This document shows positions 1 through 8,952 of a DNA stretch of 64,000 nucleotides, in pieces. The position numbers and the translations under genes were made by a program. The stretch is from an uncultured Psychrosphaera sp. (GTDB taxonomy: Bacteria > Pseudomonadota > Gammaproteobacteria > Enterobacterales > Alteromonadaceae). Each line of letters opens with the position of its first letter. The stretch's first letter is position 1. A model generated the notes under the pieces. The model made no database searches, was not told where the DNA came from, and was given only the letters and a program-made list of their open reading frames with translations. The stretch spans positions 54,659-118,658 of the forward strand of contig NZ_CANMSK010000012.1 in the NCBI RefSeq assembly GCF_947500655.1, given 5' to 3'.

Positions 1-824
1 GGGTTAAAGCTGAATATAGCAGGCATGATCATCAAGCCTGCAACAAAAGCCACACTTGTATCTGTTAACGCAACGAGTTTTGACGAGTCTGCAATATCTT
101 GTTTTTTACTGATGTATGAGCCGTAAGTAACTAATATCCCCATACCTAATGACAAAGAAAAGAAAGCTTGTGATAAAGCTGAACTTATTACCGTACCGTT
201 AATTTTAGAAAAGTCAGGGACTAAGTAAAAAGCTACACCAGCAAAGGCGTTATCTAATGTTAATACGTAGATAACCAATAATATTAAGAGAACAAATAAC
301 GAAGGCATTAGAATTTTTGCTGCGCGCTCAATCCCCTGCTTTACGCCACTCATTAAAATAACACCGGTAATGCCTACAACCGCTATCATGTAAATAAATA
401 ATGAATTGCTAGTAACAAATTTACCAAACATATCAGGGTCAGCTAAAGCAGCTAAGTCGCCAGTAACGGCGTGGTAAAGATAACCAAATATCCAAACTGT
501 GATCACCATATAAAATAATGCGATCATAAATGGTGTTAATACACCTATCAATCCAGCTATCTTCCATTTGGTATCATTATTAGAGATACTTTTATATGCG
601 CCAAGTGGGTCTTTATTGGTATGACGACCAACTGACATTTCTGCCATCATGATAGGTAAACAAATTAAGATCACGAATAATGCGTAAATAATTAAAAATG
701 CACCTCCACCGTTTTTTGCGGCTGCCACTGGAAATCCAACTAGATTACCAATTCCTACAGCTGAGCCAGCTGCAGCTAAAATAAAACCAAGTTTTGAGGA
801 AAAATGCTCTCTTTCAGCACTCAT
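1..824 (-). CDS. Sodium-dependent transporter, NSS (SNF) family, N-terminal part
   Basis: The minus strand is open from an ATG at 824 to the window edge, giving 274 codons of the N-terminal part of the protein. It begins MSAEREHFSSKLGFILAAAG and continues with GSAVGIGNLVGFP, the unwound first-helix motif that binds Na+ and substrate in neurotransmitter:sodium symporters. Several long hydrophobic helices follow. The family imports amino acids or related solutes with sodium across the inner membrane. A purine-rich AAGGAAGC lies just upstream of the start. The substrate cannot be told from the sequence and the C-terminal half is outside the window. Confidence 0.9.
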   Translation of the reverse strand, partial: MSAEREHFSSKLGFILAAAGSAVGIGNLVGFPVAAAKNGGGAFLIIYALFVILICLPIMMAEMSVGRHTNKDPLGAYKSISNNDTKWKIAGLIGVLTPFMIALFYMVITVWIFGYLYHAVTGDLAALADPDMFGKFVTSNSLFIYMIAVVGITGVILMSGVKQGIERAAKILMPSLFVLLILLVIYVLTLDNAFAGVAFYLVPDFSKINGTVISSALSQAFFSLSLGMGILVTYGSYISKKQDIADSSKLVALTDTSVAFVAGLMIMPAIFSFN

Positions 825-992
825 ACAAGCTTCCTTTAAGTAAATGTTATTATTGTTATGAATAAATTTCTGCAGCGCATGCTAGCAAGTAATTTAAACT
901 CTGTCTTCCTCTACACTTGATTTTCAGCTCAAATGTTGCAATATCCAGTTAAATAACAAAAATTAAATAACTCAAACAGGAATTATCTAAAA

Positions 993-1292
993 ATGTATTA
1001 CATGATCTGTTCACAAGATGTTGAAAATAGCCTAGCCTTAAGAATGCAAACACGAGAAAAGCATTTGGCTCGTTTGCATGAATTAACATCTCAAGGACGT
1101 TTATTACTTGCAGGGCCTTTACCAGCGGTTGATGCAGAAAATCCAGGTGAAGCTGGATTTACCGGTTCATTAGTGGTTGCTGAATTTGACTCGTTAGAAG
1201 ATGCACAACAATGGGCTAATGCAGATCCATACCTTGATGCCGGTGTTTATGAAAGTTCGCTTGTTAAGCCTTTTAAAAAAGTATTTCCGTAA
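993..1292 (+). CDS. YciI-like (YCII domain) protein
   Basis: A 99-residue single-domain protein of the YciI family. The signature [20 protein letters not shown] (residues 24-43), the downstream [17 protein letters not shown] and the closing '[16 protein letters not shown]' match the dimeric alpha/beta ferredoxin-like fold of this family. YciI proteins are small cytosolic proteins of uncertain role, often with a putative catalytic His-Asp pair. The gene has its own upstream region and is divergent from the transporter. The family call is firm; the function is not known. Confidence 0.88.
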   Translation: MYYMICSQDVENSLALRMQTREKHLARLHELTSQGRLLLAGPLPAVDAENPGEAGFTGSLVVAEFDSLEDAQQWANADPYLDAGVYESSLVKPFKKVFP

Positions 1293-1324
1293 ACATTTAA
1301 CCCCAAATTAGTAGGGAATTAATA

Positions 1325-1765
1325 TTGTCTTATAAAAAGTTTTTACTTCTTAGTGTATTAATATTTATTAATACAACAGCGCAAGCAGATACATTGAATG
1401 CAAATGATGTGAGTCGTTTTGATATACCTGAAGTTAAACATTGTCAGAGTAAGTTTTCCGACAATGTCACCTATTCCACTTGTTTGGATAGTGTTTTGTC
1501 TACTAAAAAACGAGAGTTAGAAACATGGCAAACAGATATGGAGACAAAAATCAGGGAAGTTACGGGTCGTAGAGATGCACTTTCTTTATTTGAAAAATCC
1601 AGTGAAGAGTTTGAGCAGTTTAAGAATAAAAACTGTAAATGGCAGTACTTAACATTTTTACCTGATGTTGAAAGTGCCGTTAATATGTCTAAAGAGTGTC
1701 AGGTTTATATGACAATCCAACGTATTAATGAGTTAAAACAATTAAGTAAGTTTGATTTTTATTAG
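1325..1765 (+). CDS. Secreted protein with LprI/DUF1311-like domain
   Basis: A 146-residue exported protein. The start is TTG at 1325, supported by AGGGA seven bases upstream; no ATG lies nearby. Residues 1-21 form a signal peptide (KKFLLLSVLIF, ending at AQA). The mature part has four cysteines (in KHCQSK, STCLDS, KNCKW and KECQV), a charged helix and a closing YMTIQRINELKQL. This resembles the LprI / DUF1311 domain, whose best-studied members inhibit lysozyme. The domain assignment is by resemblance only. A strong hairpin terminator follows directly. Confidence 0.6.
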   Translation: MSYKKFLLLSVLIFINTTAQADTLNANDVSRFDIPEVKHCQSKFSDNVTYSTCLDSVLSTKKRELETWQTDMETKIREVTGRRDALSLFEKSSEEFEQFKNKNCKWQYLTFLPDVESAVNMSKECQVYMTIQRINELKQLSKFDFY

Positions 1766-1783
1766 CTTGTAAATATTTGCACT

Positions 1784-1820
1784 AGCCCTTTTAATTTCTA
1801 AATTAAAAGGGCTGATTTTA
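1784..1820. terminator. Bidirectional intrinsic terminator
   Basis: A perfect 14-bp inverted repeat (AGCCCTTTTAATTT at 1784-1797 and its complement at 1800-1813, loop CT) is followed by GATTTTATT. It lies between the convergent LprI-like gene and the small membrane protein gene and can serve both. Confidence 0.8.
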
Positions 1821-1835
1821 TTACTGTCTTGCTGC

Positions 1836-2042
1836 CTACTCTTTTACCTTTCTGGTCATGGCAACATAAAAACCAATTAAGCCCAAAATAATGGCAACTA
1901 ATGCGCTAACGTTAAATTCGCTTTTATTGTATAAACTGGCTATCAATATAAATAAACCGACACCAACCACACAAATTGAAAACACACCTAAAATGCCTTT
2001 CCCAGTTCTAATTGAACGATTTCTAAACTTATCAAATCCCAT
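1836..2042 (-). CDS. Small membrane protein, two TM helices
   Basis: A 68-residue hypothetical protein starting MGFDKFRNRS. I chose the ATG at 2042 over the one at 2057 because GGAGGC lies nine bases upstream of 2042. That ribosome binding site sits inside the last codons of the DUF1697 gene, so the two genes look translationally coupled. Residues about 16-36 and 43-61 are two hydrophobic segments, followed by a positive tail (TRKVKE). I do not recognise a family. Confidence 0.65.
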   Translation of the reverse strand: MGFDKFRNRSIRTGKGILGVFSICVVGVGLFILIASLYNKSEFNVSALVAIILGLIGFYVAMTRKVKE

Positions 2043-2043
2043 A

Positions 2044-2568
2044 CTATTTGCCTCCAATCATGGTTGTAATTTTTTTTACCGTATTTAGGTTACGCCCAGT
2101 TGCTGGCTGCCCCAAACAAGACTCGATATTGGCCACTAACTTTGAGCGACCTATGCCCTCTGGTGCATGTAAATAAAATATATTATTTTCAACATAATAG
2201 GTTTCTGTGCTTGATAACCATTTATCTACATTGTCCATTTTTAGCTTTATATCCTGCTGACAAAAGTAAAAATGCACAAATTTACCTTCAAAACTCTGAT
2301 ATGGATTATTGGCTACAGACTTACTGAATTTATTGGCTTGGATAACAAAAGTGTTCGGTGTAAAACCAAACTGTTCTGTTATCAATGCTTTTATGTCGTG
2401 TTCTGGATTGGTGTCACTGTTTGACGTTAAAACAATATTACCCGTTTGAATGTAGGTTGAAATATTTTGATAACCACTGGCGGTTAAAAGCGGCACTAAG
2501 GATTTCATTGGTAATAGGTTATTACCGCCTACATTTATTCCTCTTAATAAAATAACAAATGTTTGCAT
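2044..2568 (-). CDS. DUF1697 domain protein
   Basis: A 174-residue cytosolic protein with the hallmark DUF1697 N-terminus (FVILLRGINVGGNNLLPMK, residues 4-22) and the conserved YIQTGNIVL and GIGRSKLV blocks. The family is widespread and its function is unknown. It overlaps the start region of the downstream small membrane protein gene and probably shares its transcript. Confidence 0.9.
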   Translation of the reverse strand: MQTFVILLRGINVGGNNLLPMKSLVPLLTASGYQNISTYIQTGNIVLTSNSDTNPEHDIKALITEQFGFTPNTFVIQANKFSKSVANNPYQSFEGKFVHFYFCQQDIKLKMDNVDKWLSSTETYYVENNIFYLHAPEGIGRSKLVANIESCLGQPATGRNLNTVKKITTMIGGK

Positions 2569-2608
2569 TTTTGTTCCTTAATGCCTTTGCTCTCTTTTTG
2601 GCTCTGCT

Positions 2609-3040
2609 TTAGACCTTGGGATTTTTACTTTGTTTTTCAAGGGCTATATCGGCTTTTGATCTGAGTGTCTTTTTGCCTCTGATACTAGCAAAAGGATCTG
2701 GCTCGTTTGAGTCTTCTTGATCTAATGTTGTTGACTTAGGCTTTCGTTGTTTAGACGCCTTCATCTTTTTATGCAGATCTGAATCTTTACTGGCATTTTC
2801 ATTAATTTTACCAACGCTAAACCAATAAACGCTAACTAAAACTAAATACACCAGCCACTTAACAAGATAAGACAAACCTAGACTGGAGTTATCAGAAACT
2901 AGGCTGTAATTAACAAAATCTTGGTGTACTAACGAGGTTAAAAACAACGCCAATATCAAGATAATAGTGATACCTATGTGCTTTTTATATTTACGCCAAA
3001 TGGAAATTACTAATGTCCATTTTAATAGCTGATTAAACAT
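2609..3040 (-). CDS. Hypothetical membrane protein with charged C-terminal tail
   Basis: A 143-residue protein with two hydrophobic helices (about residues 22-40 and 58-76) followed by a long hydrophilic tail rich in Lys, Ser and Asp. No known domain is evident. It lies 21 bp downstream of the next small gene (3062-3289), so the two probably form an operon next to yejK. Confidence 0.65.
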   Translation of the reverse strand: MFNQLLKWTLVISIWRKYKKHIGITIILILALFLTSLVHQDFVNYSLVSDNSSLGLSYLVKWLVYLVLVSVYWFSVGKINENASKDSDLHKKMKASKQRKPKSTTLDQEDSNEPDPFASIRGKKTLRSKADIALEKQSKNPKV

Positions 3041-3061
3041 AAGCTTCTGTTACCTCCATCA

Positions 3062-3289
3062 TCAACTCCACAAAGACAAACCCAATAAAGAAGCTAATAC
3101 CAATAAACCTTTACCTTTGGCATTACTGATGATCAGTTCTTCTTCTTCTTTGACGATGATCTCTAATTGTTCTTCGTCAAAATCTTCAGGGACTTTGCCA
3201 GCCAAAACAATACGAGTTTTGGCTTTGCTAATGGCTTTATCTCTGATCTTTTGATTAAGCTTAGCTCTAAGGTTTATGATCTTTTTCAT
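3062..3289 (-). CDS. Small hypothetical protein with C-terminal hydrophobic segment
   Basis: A 75-residue protein: a basic N-terminal helix (KKIINLRAKLNQKIRDKAI), an acidic middle stretch (EEQLEIIVKEEEELI) and a hydrophobic C-terminus (GLLVLASLLGLSLW) that could be a tail anchor. I do not recognise a family. It lies between yejK and the 143-residue membrane protein gene on the same strand. Confidence 0.6.
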   Translation of the reverse strand: MKKIINLRAKLNQKIRDKAISKAKTRIVLAGKVPEDFDEEQLEIIVKEEEELIISNAKGKGLLVLASLLGLSLWS

Positions 3290-3350
3290 AATTTAGTTTT
3301 CACTACTCATATTTAATTTTACGTTATTGAATTCAAGTAATAAGCGCGGC

Positions 3351-4364
3351 TTATTCCAAACCAAATTCATTTAACAAATGTGCCTTTAACGAAGCCGGTA
3401 CACCTTTAATGGTTAATGTATCTGTACCCGGCGAATAATTCACTCTATCACCTAGTAATGTGCGGTCAAATGAAACCGACACGCCGCCACCAGAACCAGA
3501 TAACTTAACTAACTTACGCACAGTACTTTTATCAAGCGTTACCTTGTCATCGAAACTGTACTCTTGCTGAGATATAAAGTCTTTAAATTCATTGTCTGAT
3601 ACCACAGATAAGGCTTCATTAAGTCCAGAAATATCGGCATCTTCGCCACTAGAGATTTTTTCACTGCAGTATTCAAATACTTTTTCGCGTGTTTCTGACT
3701 TTTCATTTTGCGCCATAGACTCTGTAGACATGAAGTCATCAATCGCCGTTAACAACTCTTTGCTTTGAACTTTAGCGTTAATCGTTTCCGTACAGCCTAA
3801 TAAGTCCATAAAGAAGTCGTTAACTTGTCGTCCAGCTCGTCCTTTAATAAAGGAGATCGCTTTTAAGTCATCTTTAGCATGCAATAAATTACTAACATCT
3901 ATTCTTGCTGCTAATTGAATTTTAGTTAAATCTAAATGGCGAGCACGTTGAATACCAAATTCTGTATCAATAGAGAAATGCTCAGTTAAGTTAACTACAC
4001 CAACCATAAAATAACGGGTAGAAACGTATTCATAATCGATTAGTAATAAATAGCCGGTTTCTTGGAATTCGTATTTTTCTAATTCTGCCTGAAATATCTG
4101 TAAGGTTTCTTTAGACACATGATCAAAGGCAACTTCTTGATTTAAATAACTATGTAGACCTTGAGAGAATGCAGTGTTTTTCTCTTCACTAAATGCCGCA
4201 TAGCTCTTACTTGGCTTTGCGTTGTAGACATTATGTAGTTGCTCAACAAACTGATTAGATTTCTCTAAACTTGTATCTGTCATTACCGCCCATTTGGTAG
4301 AAAAGTCGGTATCTTCTTTTTTTTCATAAAAAGCGATTGAAAACTGGTTAACCGTTAGTGACAT
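3351..4364 (-). CDS. yejK: Nucleoid-associated protein YejK (NdpA)
   Basis: A 337-residue protein matching the YejK/NdpA family (about 335 residues in E. coli). It is a cytosolic protein associated with the nucleoid. Recognisable blocks are the middle 'DFSTKWAVMTDTSLEKSNQF' region, the stretch around FIKGRAGRQVNDFFMDLLGC and the C-terminal GDRVNYSPGTDTLTIKGVP. AGGA lies seven bases upstream of the ATG. It is divergent from yejL, as in E. coli. Confidence 0.92.
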   Translation of the reverse strand: MSLTVNQFSIAFYEKKEDTDFSTKWAVMTDTSLEKSNQFVEQLHNVYNAKPSKSYAAFSEEKNTAFSQGLHSYLNQEVAFDHVSKETLQIFQAELEKYEFQETGYLLLIDYEYVSTRYFMVGVVNLTEHFSIDTEFGIQRARHLDLTKIQLAARIDVSNLLHAKDDLKAISFIKGRAGRQVNDFFMDLLGCTETINAKVQSKELLTAIDDFMSTESMAQNEKSETREKVFEYCSEKISSGEDADISGLNEALSVVSDNEFKDFISQQEYSFDDKVTLDKSTVRKLVKLSGSGGGVSVSFDRTLLGDRVNYSPGTDTLTIKGVPASLKAHLLNEFGLE

Positions 4365-4433
4365 GGTTTTTCCTAATCATTATATTGTGTTAGCATCTGC
4401 GTTAATTTAAATACAACGCAGTTCAAAAATATT

Positions 4434-4649
4434 ATGCCAATCATATCAAAATACACTAACGATGAGATTAATAATTTAGTCGAAGAGATAATTTCTGTTA
4501 TTCAAGCTAAAAAAGCACCTGTAGATCTTGCATTAATTGCCTTAGGAAATACAGTTAGTAACGTTATTGACGATAATGTATCACCAAAGCAAAAAGCGGC
4601 TATTGCTAAAAGCTTTTCCGATGCCCTCCTAGCTTCGATGAAAGGCTAG
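4434..4649 (+). CDS. yejL: YejL family protein (DUF1414)
   Basis: A 71-residue protein with the YejL pattern: PIISKYTNDEINNLVEEII at the start, 'HKAPVDLALIALGN'-like middle (here KKAPVDLALIALGN) and KQKAAIAKSFSDAL at the end. The family is small, helical and of unknown function. Its position between yejK and yejM is the conserved enterobacterial arrangement and supports the call. Confidence 0.92.
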   Translation: MPIISKYTNDEINNLVEEIISVIQAKKAPVDLALIALGNTVSNVIDDNVSPKQKAAIAKSFSDALLASMKG

Positions 4650-4710
4650 CGTCAATGAGTAACTAATTTTAAGTAATTAGTTCCATAGTGTTAAATGAGA
4701 GATTGAATAA

Positions 4711-6246
4711 TTGATTACAATTCCTAACATGAAAGAATTAGAACGCCCTTTTAACTTATTGTCTTGGGGACACTGGTTTACTTTTACCAATATTTTGTTG
4801 GCTTTGTTATTTTCTTTTTTCTATCTCTCACCTTCCCAACTACCTGAGACTTTTTTAGGTTGGGTTTATTTAGGCGTTAACTGGATTGGCCATTTTTCAT
4901 TTTTAGCCATCAGCTGCTTTATCCTTACCATATTCCCTATTATTGCGTTATTCCCACACAGACATCATATTCGTGGGTTCTCGTCTGTAATGGCAACCTG
5001 CTTTCAACTTTTACTATTTTTAGATGTATTATCATTTAGAGGTTTAGGTTATCACTTGTCAGCAACATCATTGGTGCAACTACGTGAAGTTGAAGACTTT
5101 TATGTCGCACACATAGGTAATGCTTATTGGGTGTTATTACTGGTTGTTTTAGTTGCTATATTGGCTTATCAATTTGCCATGAGTAACTTAACTTGGAAGC
5201 GCATTCATCAATTACAAAACTTCAAATATAAAAATGGGATCTCAACTACTTTAGTTACTATCTTTTTTATCAGCCACATGATGCATATGTGGTCTGACGC
5301 TACGCTCAATGCCGATATAGCCAAACAAAACAATATTTTCCCAGTGTCGTACCCATTAACAGCAAGAACTCTGTTAGCTAAATACGAGTTGATGGACTTA
5401 AACAAGTACAAAACATATAAATCTCAACAAGCTGACGTGTCAAAATCGGGCTTTACTATAATGCCTTTTACTAAGGTAAGTTGTGACATTACCGACAAAA
5501 ACAATCTGTCGGTTCACCTTGTAGATATATCTAATTTTTCTGCAATTAGACAGTGGTTAAATGGGTTCGATATAGATTATCAAAGCTCATACCAAGTTAG
5601 TATTCCGGCTGATTTTGATACAGCAATGTTTAACTTCACCACAGGTTTACCTGGCTTATATAATCATATGGAACATCAAACCAGTTTAGATATTAATCAA
5701 CAACTTGGTGCAAATAAGATTGCGATAGAAGTGCATGCAGGGACTTATGACGTTGAGCAACAATCTGCAATATCTGAAACGAGTCGAGTTTATGTATTTT
5801 ATGACAAAACAAACGACTTACCTTTTTATAGAACCAAAGCAATATTAGTTGGTTTCAAACCATTTAATAATATTCCAATTGCACCGCAAAATATTATTGC
5901 TTCATATGTTAAAGAACAGTTAGATTGCCCTATGTATGTTGAAGAAAACTTAATAGACAGTGCGATTAATGACATAACGTATGATTATATTTTCACTAAT
6001 TTCCATCAGGGTTTATTTAGTATTCTGTACAAAGATAAGAGTATGTTGTTTGAACATGGTCAGCTTGTTTCCAATGTGTCATTTTCTAATGCTGAGCCAG
6101 TTAGAGAGCCGTTAGACTTACAAACCATACAAGCGGCTATCACCAAGTTGACAAGTAAAAGAATAAAACTGAAAAAAGAAAAAGAAGTTCTGCCAAGTGA
6201 TTCAGAAAAGAAAGAAATTAAGCTGAAAGTTCAACTGGAACATTAG
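4711..6246 (+). CDS. yejM: YejM/LapC-like inner-membrane protein, shortened periplasmic domain
   Basis: A 511-residue protein. The N-terminal DUF3413 part (PFNLLSWGHWFTFTNI, about residues 13-230) carries five membrane helices. The periplasmic part is sulfatase-like. In enterobacteria YejM (586 residues) senses lipopolysaccharide and controls LpxC breakdown through LapB. Here the C-terminal domain keeps a stretch like 'FTTGLPGLYNH' and a closing KDKSMLFEHGQ, but the segment corresponding to the middle of the sulfatase fold looks missing. The tail is very Lys/Glu rich. The TTG start at 4711 is preferred because GAGAG lies ten bases upstream; an in-frame ATG at 4729 lacks a ribosome binding site. 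Confidence 0.85.
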   Translation: MITIPNMKELERPFNLLSWGHWFTFTNILLALLFSFFYLSPSQLPETFLGWVYLGVNWIGHFSFLAISCFILTIFPIIALFPHRHHIRGFSSVMATCFQLLLFLDVLSFRGLGYHLSATSLVQLREVEDFYVAHIGNAYWVLLLVVLVAILAYQFAMSNLTWKRIHQLQNFKYKNGISTTLVTIFFISHMMHMWSDATLNADIAKQNNIFPVSYPLTARTLLAKYELMDLNKYKTYKSQQADVSKSGFTIMPFTKVSCDITDKNNLSVHLVDISNFSAIRQWLNGFDIDYQSSYQVSIPADFDTAMFNFTTGLPGLYNHMEHQTSLDINQQLGANKIAIEVHAGTYDVEQQSAISETSRVYVFYDKTNDLPFYRTKAILVGFKPFNNIPIAPQNIIASYVKEQLDCPMYVEENLIDSAINDITYDYIFTNFHQGLFSILYKDKSMLFEHGQLVSNVSFSNAEPVREPLDLQTIQAAITKLTSKRIKLKKEKEVLPSDSEKKEIKLKVQLEH

Positions 6247-6359
6247 ACGTAAAAATAAATACCGAGTAAGGAAAAACTATAAATACGGCTTTATATCTTT
6301 TACTAAGTTAGTTATTTATTTATTTAGCTTATGTAGCTGTTACTTAGTTTATTTAGCAG

Positions 6360-7265
6360 CTACCTAACTAATGACTCTATTGACGTTAAAAACTCTGACA
6401 TTGCCAACGATTTATTCTGCCCTTTTATCAATGTTGCCGTGTGATTAAAGTCGGTCAACAATCTTGATGCCGCCATAGCATTTGCAGCATTACCTGTTGT
6501 TGCAGATTTGAGCATTAACTGCCTTATTCGTTTCTCTATTAAATAAAGTAAGAATGAAGACATTAGTGGTTTAGTTACCACTTTATTAAGTAACACAAAG
6601 CTTGGAACTTGATTTTTAAGCCACTGAATAAATAATTGATAAACCTCAGTAAACTCTTCTAATTTTTGCTCTTCCACCCAACTTTCCAATTCACTTTCTG
6701 AATTGTTTGAAAAGCCAATAATATAATCCGCTAAATCTGGATAAATAGCTTTTAGTTGTTCTTTGGATTTATTTTTAATTTGAATAAACTGACAGCGACT
6801 TAAAATAGTCGGTAATAGCACAGCTTTAGATTTACACAGTAAAAATATAAAACTTTTATTGGTGGGCTCTTCTAACGTTTTTAACAGCGCGTTACTGGCA
6901 TTTTCTGTCATGTTTTCAGCGTGTTCTAATACAATAACTTGATTGCCTGATAAATGTGACATGTTTGATAAAAACTCAGAGGTTTTACGAACATCATCAA
7001 TACCTATTGTGCCCCTTTCTTCATTCACTAGCATAAAGTCTGGGTGTGTATCTGCATCAAATAAATTACAGCTATGGCACTGACCACAGTAATTACCAAC
7101 CTCAGACTTAGCATGAGTACTTTGCATTTGGCATAATAAACTTTTTGCAAGACCTAATATATTGGTCAAACGTTTATTAATATCTATACCTTCAACAATG
7201 TAAGCATGTGCTAACAGTTCTTGCTGTTTTGGTAATGACAATATGTCTGAGCTGGTATTTATCAT
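6360..7265 (-). CDS. holB: DNA polymerase III delta' subunit
   Basis: A 301-residue clamp-loader subunit. The AAA+ fold shows the zinc module (YCGQCHSCNLF, about residues 58-68), the conserved GIDDVR and VIVLEHAENMTENASNALL, and LEEPTNKSFIFLL with the SRCQ sensor motif. Like other delta' subunits it lacks a working P-loop. It shares one base with tmk (stop/start overlap at 7265), as in the classical tmk-holB pair. Confidence 0.93.
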   Translation of the reverse strand: MINTSSDILSLPKQQELLAHAYIVEGIDINKRLTNILGLAKSLLCQMQSTHAKSEVGNYCGQCHSCNLFDADTHPDFMLVNEERGTIGIDDVRKTSEFLSNMSHLSGNQVIVLEHAENMTENASNALLKTLEEPTNKSFIFLLCKSKAVLLPTILSRCQFIQIKNKSKEQLKAIYPDLADYIIGFSNNSESELESWVEEQKLEEFTEVYQLFIQWLKNQVPSFVLLNKVVTKPLMSSFLLYLIEKRIRQLMLKSATTGNAANAMAASRLLTDFNHTATLIKGQNKSLAMSEFLTSIESLVR

Positions 7266-7888
7266 TATTTATTTGCACTTAACCAGTTAGTTAGTTCTTT
7301 GGTTATTTGTGATTGTACGTCTTCTAATGCTTTTGATGCGTCAATAACAATCACTTTAGGATTATTATGAGCTAACGATAAATAGACCGCACGAGTTCGT
7401 TCAAAAAATTCTATTTGTTCACGTTCAATTCTATCTAGCACTCCACGAGCTGCGGCTCTGGCTAAACCAATTTTAGGATCTAAGTCCATTAATATGGTTA
7501 AGTCTGGTTCAAAGCCTTTTAATACCGCATTACGTATCGGCATAATTAAATCTTGGCTTATTTGACGACCACCACCTTGATACGCAAGTGAAGACATATC
7601 GTGTCTATCACCCAACACCCATTTACCATCATTTAACGCAGGTTTAATTACATTTTCAATCAATTGAATACGACTTGCGTACATTAATAACAATTCAGCT
7701 TCTGGTGTTAGTAGTTCTTCAGTTTCAGATTTAACAATATCACGCATTTTTTCAGCAAGCGGAGTTCCACCGGGTTCCCGAGTGGTAGTAAAGTTTATAC
7801 CTTGATCTGATAGTAAACGTTTGATCAGTTCTAATGCCGTTGTTTTACCTGCACCTTCCAATCCTTCTACAACGATAAACTTACTCAT
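7265..7888 (-). CDS. tmk: Thymidylate kinase
   Basis: A 207-residue kinase converting dTMP to dTDP. It shows the P-loop EGLEGAGKTT (residues 8-17), the DR(Y/H) motif in GDRHDMSSLAYQGGGR and the TREPGGTPLAE substrate motif. Length is normal. It overlaps both mltG and holB by a single base, indicating coupled translation. Confidence 0.96.
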   Translation of the reverse strand: MSKFIVVEGLEGAGKTTALELIKRLLSDQGINFTTTREPGGTPLAEKMRDIVKSETEELLTPEAELLLMYASRIQLIENVIKPALNDGKWVLGDRHDMSSLAYQGGGRQISQDLIMPIRNAVLKGFEPDLTILMDLDPKIGLARAAARGVLDRIEREQIEFFERTRAVYLSLAHNNPKVIVIDASKALEDVQSQITKELTNWLSANK

Positions 7889-8940
7889 TACTGCCCTTTT
7901 TCTGATGTGTCGTTTTTCAACAGCTTCATTTGCTTTAAGTAATCTTGCACTGATTTATTGTGTTCTGCCAATGTTGTATTAAATACGTGGCCACCTGTAC
8001 CTGATGCGACAAAATAATAATAATCAGTAACCGCCGGATTCAACACAGCTTCAATTGATGCCTGACTTGGGTTAGCAATTGGTGTTGGCGGTAAGCCGTT
8101 AATACGATAGGTATTATAAGCTGTTTTTTGTTTTAAATGTTTACGAGTAATATCGCCTTTATACTCGTCCCATACACCATAAATAACGGTAGGGTCGGTT
8201 TGTAAGCGCATTCTTTTTACTAATCTATTGTGGAACACAGACGCAATAAGTTTACGTTCAGAAGCCAAAGACGACTCTTTCTCTACAATAGATGCCAGAA
8301 TAAGTGCTTCATAAGGCGTTTTAACTAATAAGTCAGATTGTTTTTGTTGCCAAAGCTGAGTTAATACTTCTTTTTGCTTAACCACAGCACGGGATAATAA
8401 TGCAGACGCACTAGTATATGCAGAATAATAATAAGTGTCTGGGTATAACCATCCTTCGGGGGTATCTGTCACTAAAGATAGTTTTTTAGATATCTCTGCT
8501 AATGAGTCGGACTCTAAGTCGTTATCCAAAAATACAGTTGAATCTAACTTAGTCAGCACCTGATAAATATTTTCGCCTTCAAGTATAGTAAAAGGAAATT
8601 GCTGCTCTTTTCCTTCGTTTAAATTTGCAACAAATTCATTTAAAGGTGTATTAGGGCTGAGCGCATAAACGCCTTTTTTGATTTGGCCAATACGACTGTC
8701 TATTTTAGAAAGGACTTTCACGCCAATACAGTCATTAATAAAGCCATCTTCTGTTAACCGATGGCATATTGAATTAAGCGAGTCGCCCTCTTTTATATGG
8801 ATCAGTTTAGCGTCAGATAAAACAATCGGTTGAGTGTAACTAACTCTTAATGCGCCAAGCGCTATAATAAACAAGCATACAAAGAATAATAACGCGACGT
8901 TGAACAGAAATTTTTTATTGAATTTTAAATTTTTAGGCAC
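7888..8940 (-). CDS. mltG: Endolytic murein transglycosylase MltG
   Basis: A 350-residue YceG-family protein with one N-terminal membrane helix (about residues 12-30), a LysM-like region (IHIKEGDSLNSIC) and the catalytic domain with ALILASIVEKESS, whose Glu is the catalytic residue, followed by HNRLVKRMRLQTDPTVIYG and RINGLPPTPIANPS. It cleaves nascent glycan strands in the periplasm. The order pabC-mltG-tmk-holB is conserved in gammaproteobacteria. Confidence 0.95.
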   Translation of the reverse strand: MPKNLKFNKKFLFNVALLFFVCLFIIALGALRVSYTQPIVLSDAKLIHIKEGDSLNSICHRLTEDGFINDCIGVKVLSKIDSRIGQIKKGVYALSPNTPLNEFVANLNEGKEQQFPFTILEGENIYQVLTKLDSTVFLDNDLESDSLAEISKKLSLVTDTPEGWLYPDTYYYSAYTSASALLSRAVVKQKEVLTQLWQQKQSDLLVKTPYEALILASIVEKESSLASERKLIASVFHNRLVKRMRLQTDPTVIYGVWDEYKGDITRKHLKQKTAYNTYRINGLPPTPIANPSQASIEAVLNPAVTDYYYFVASGTGGHVFNTTLAEHNKSVQDYLKQMKLLKNDTSEKGQ

Positions 8941-8952
8941 TTGTTACTTCTT

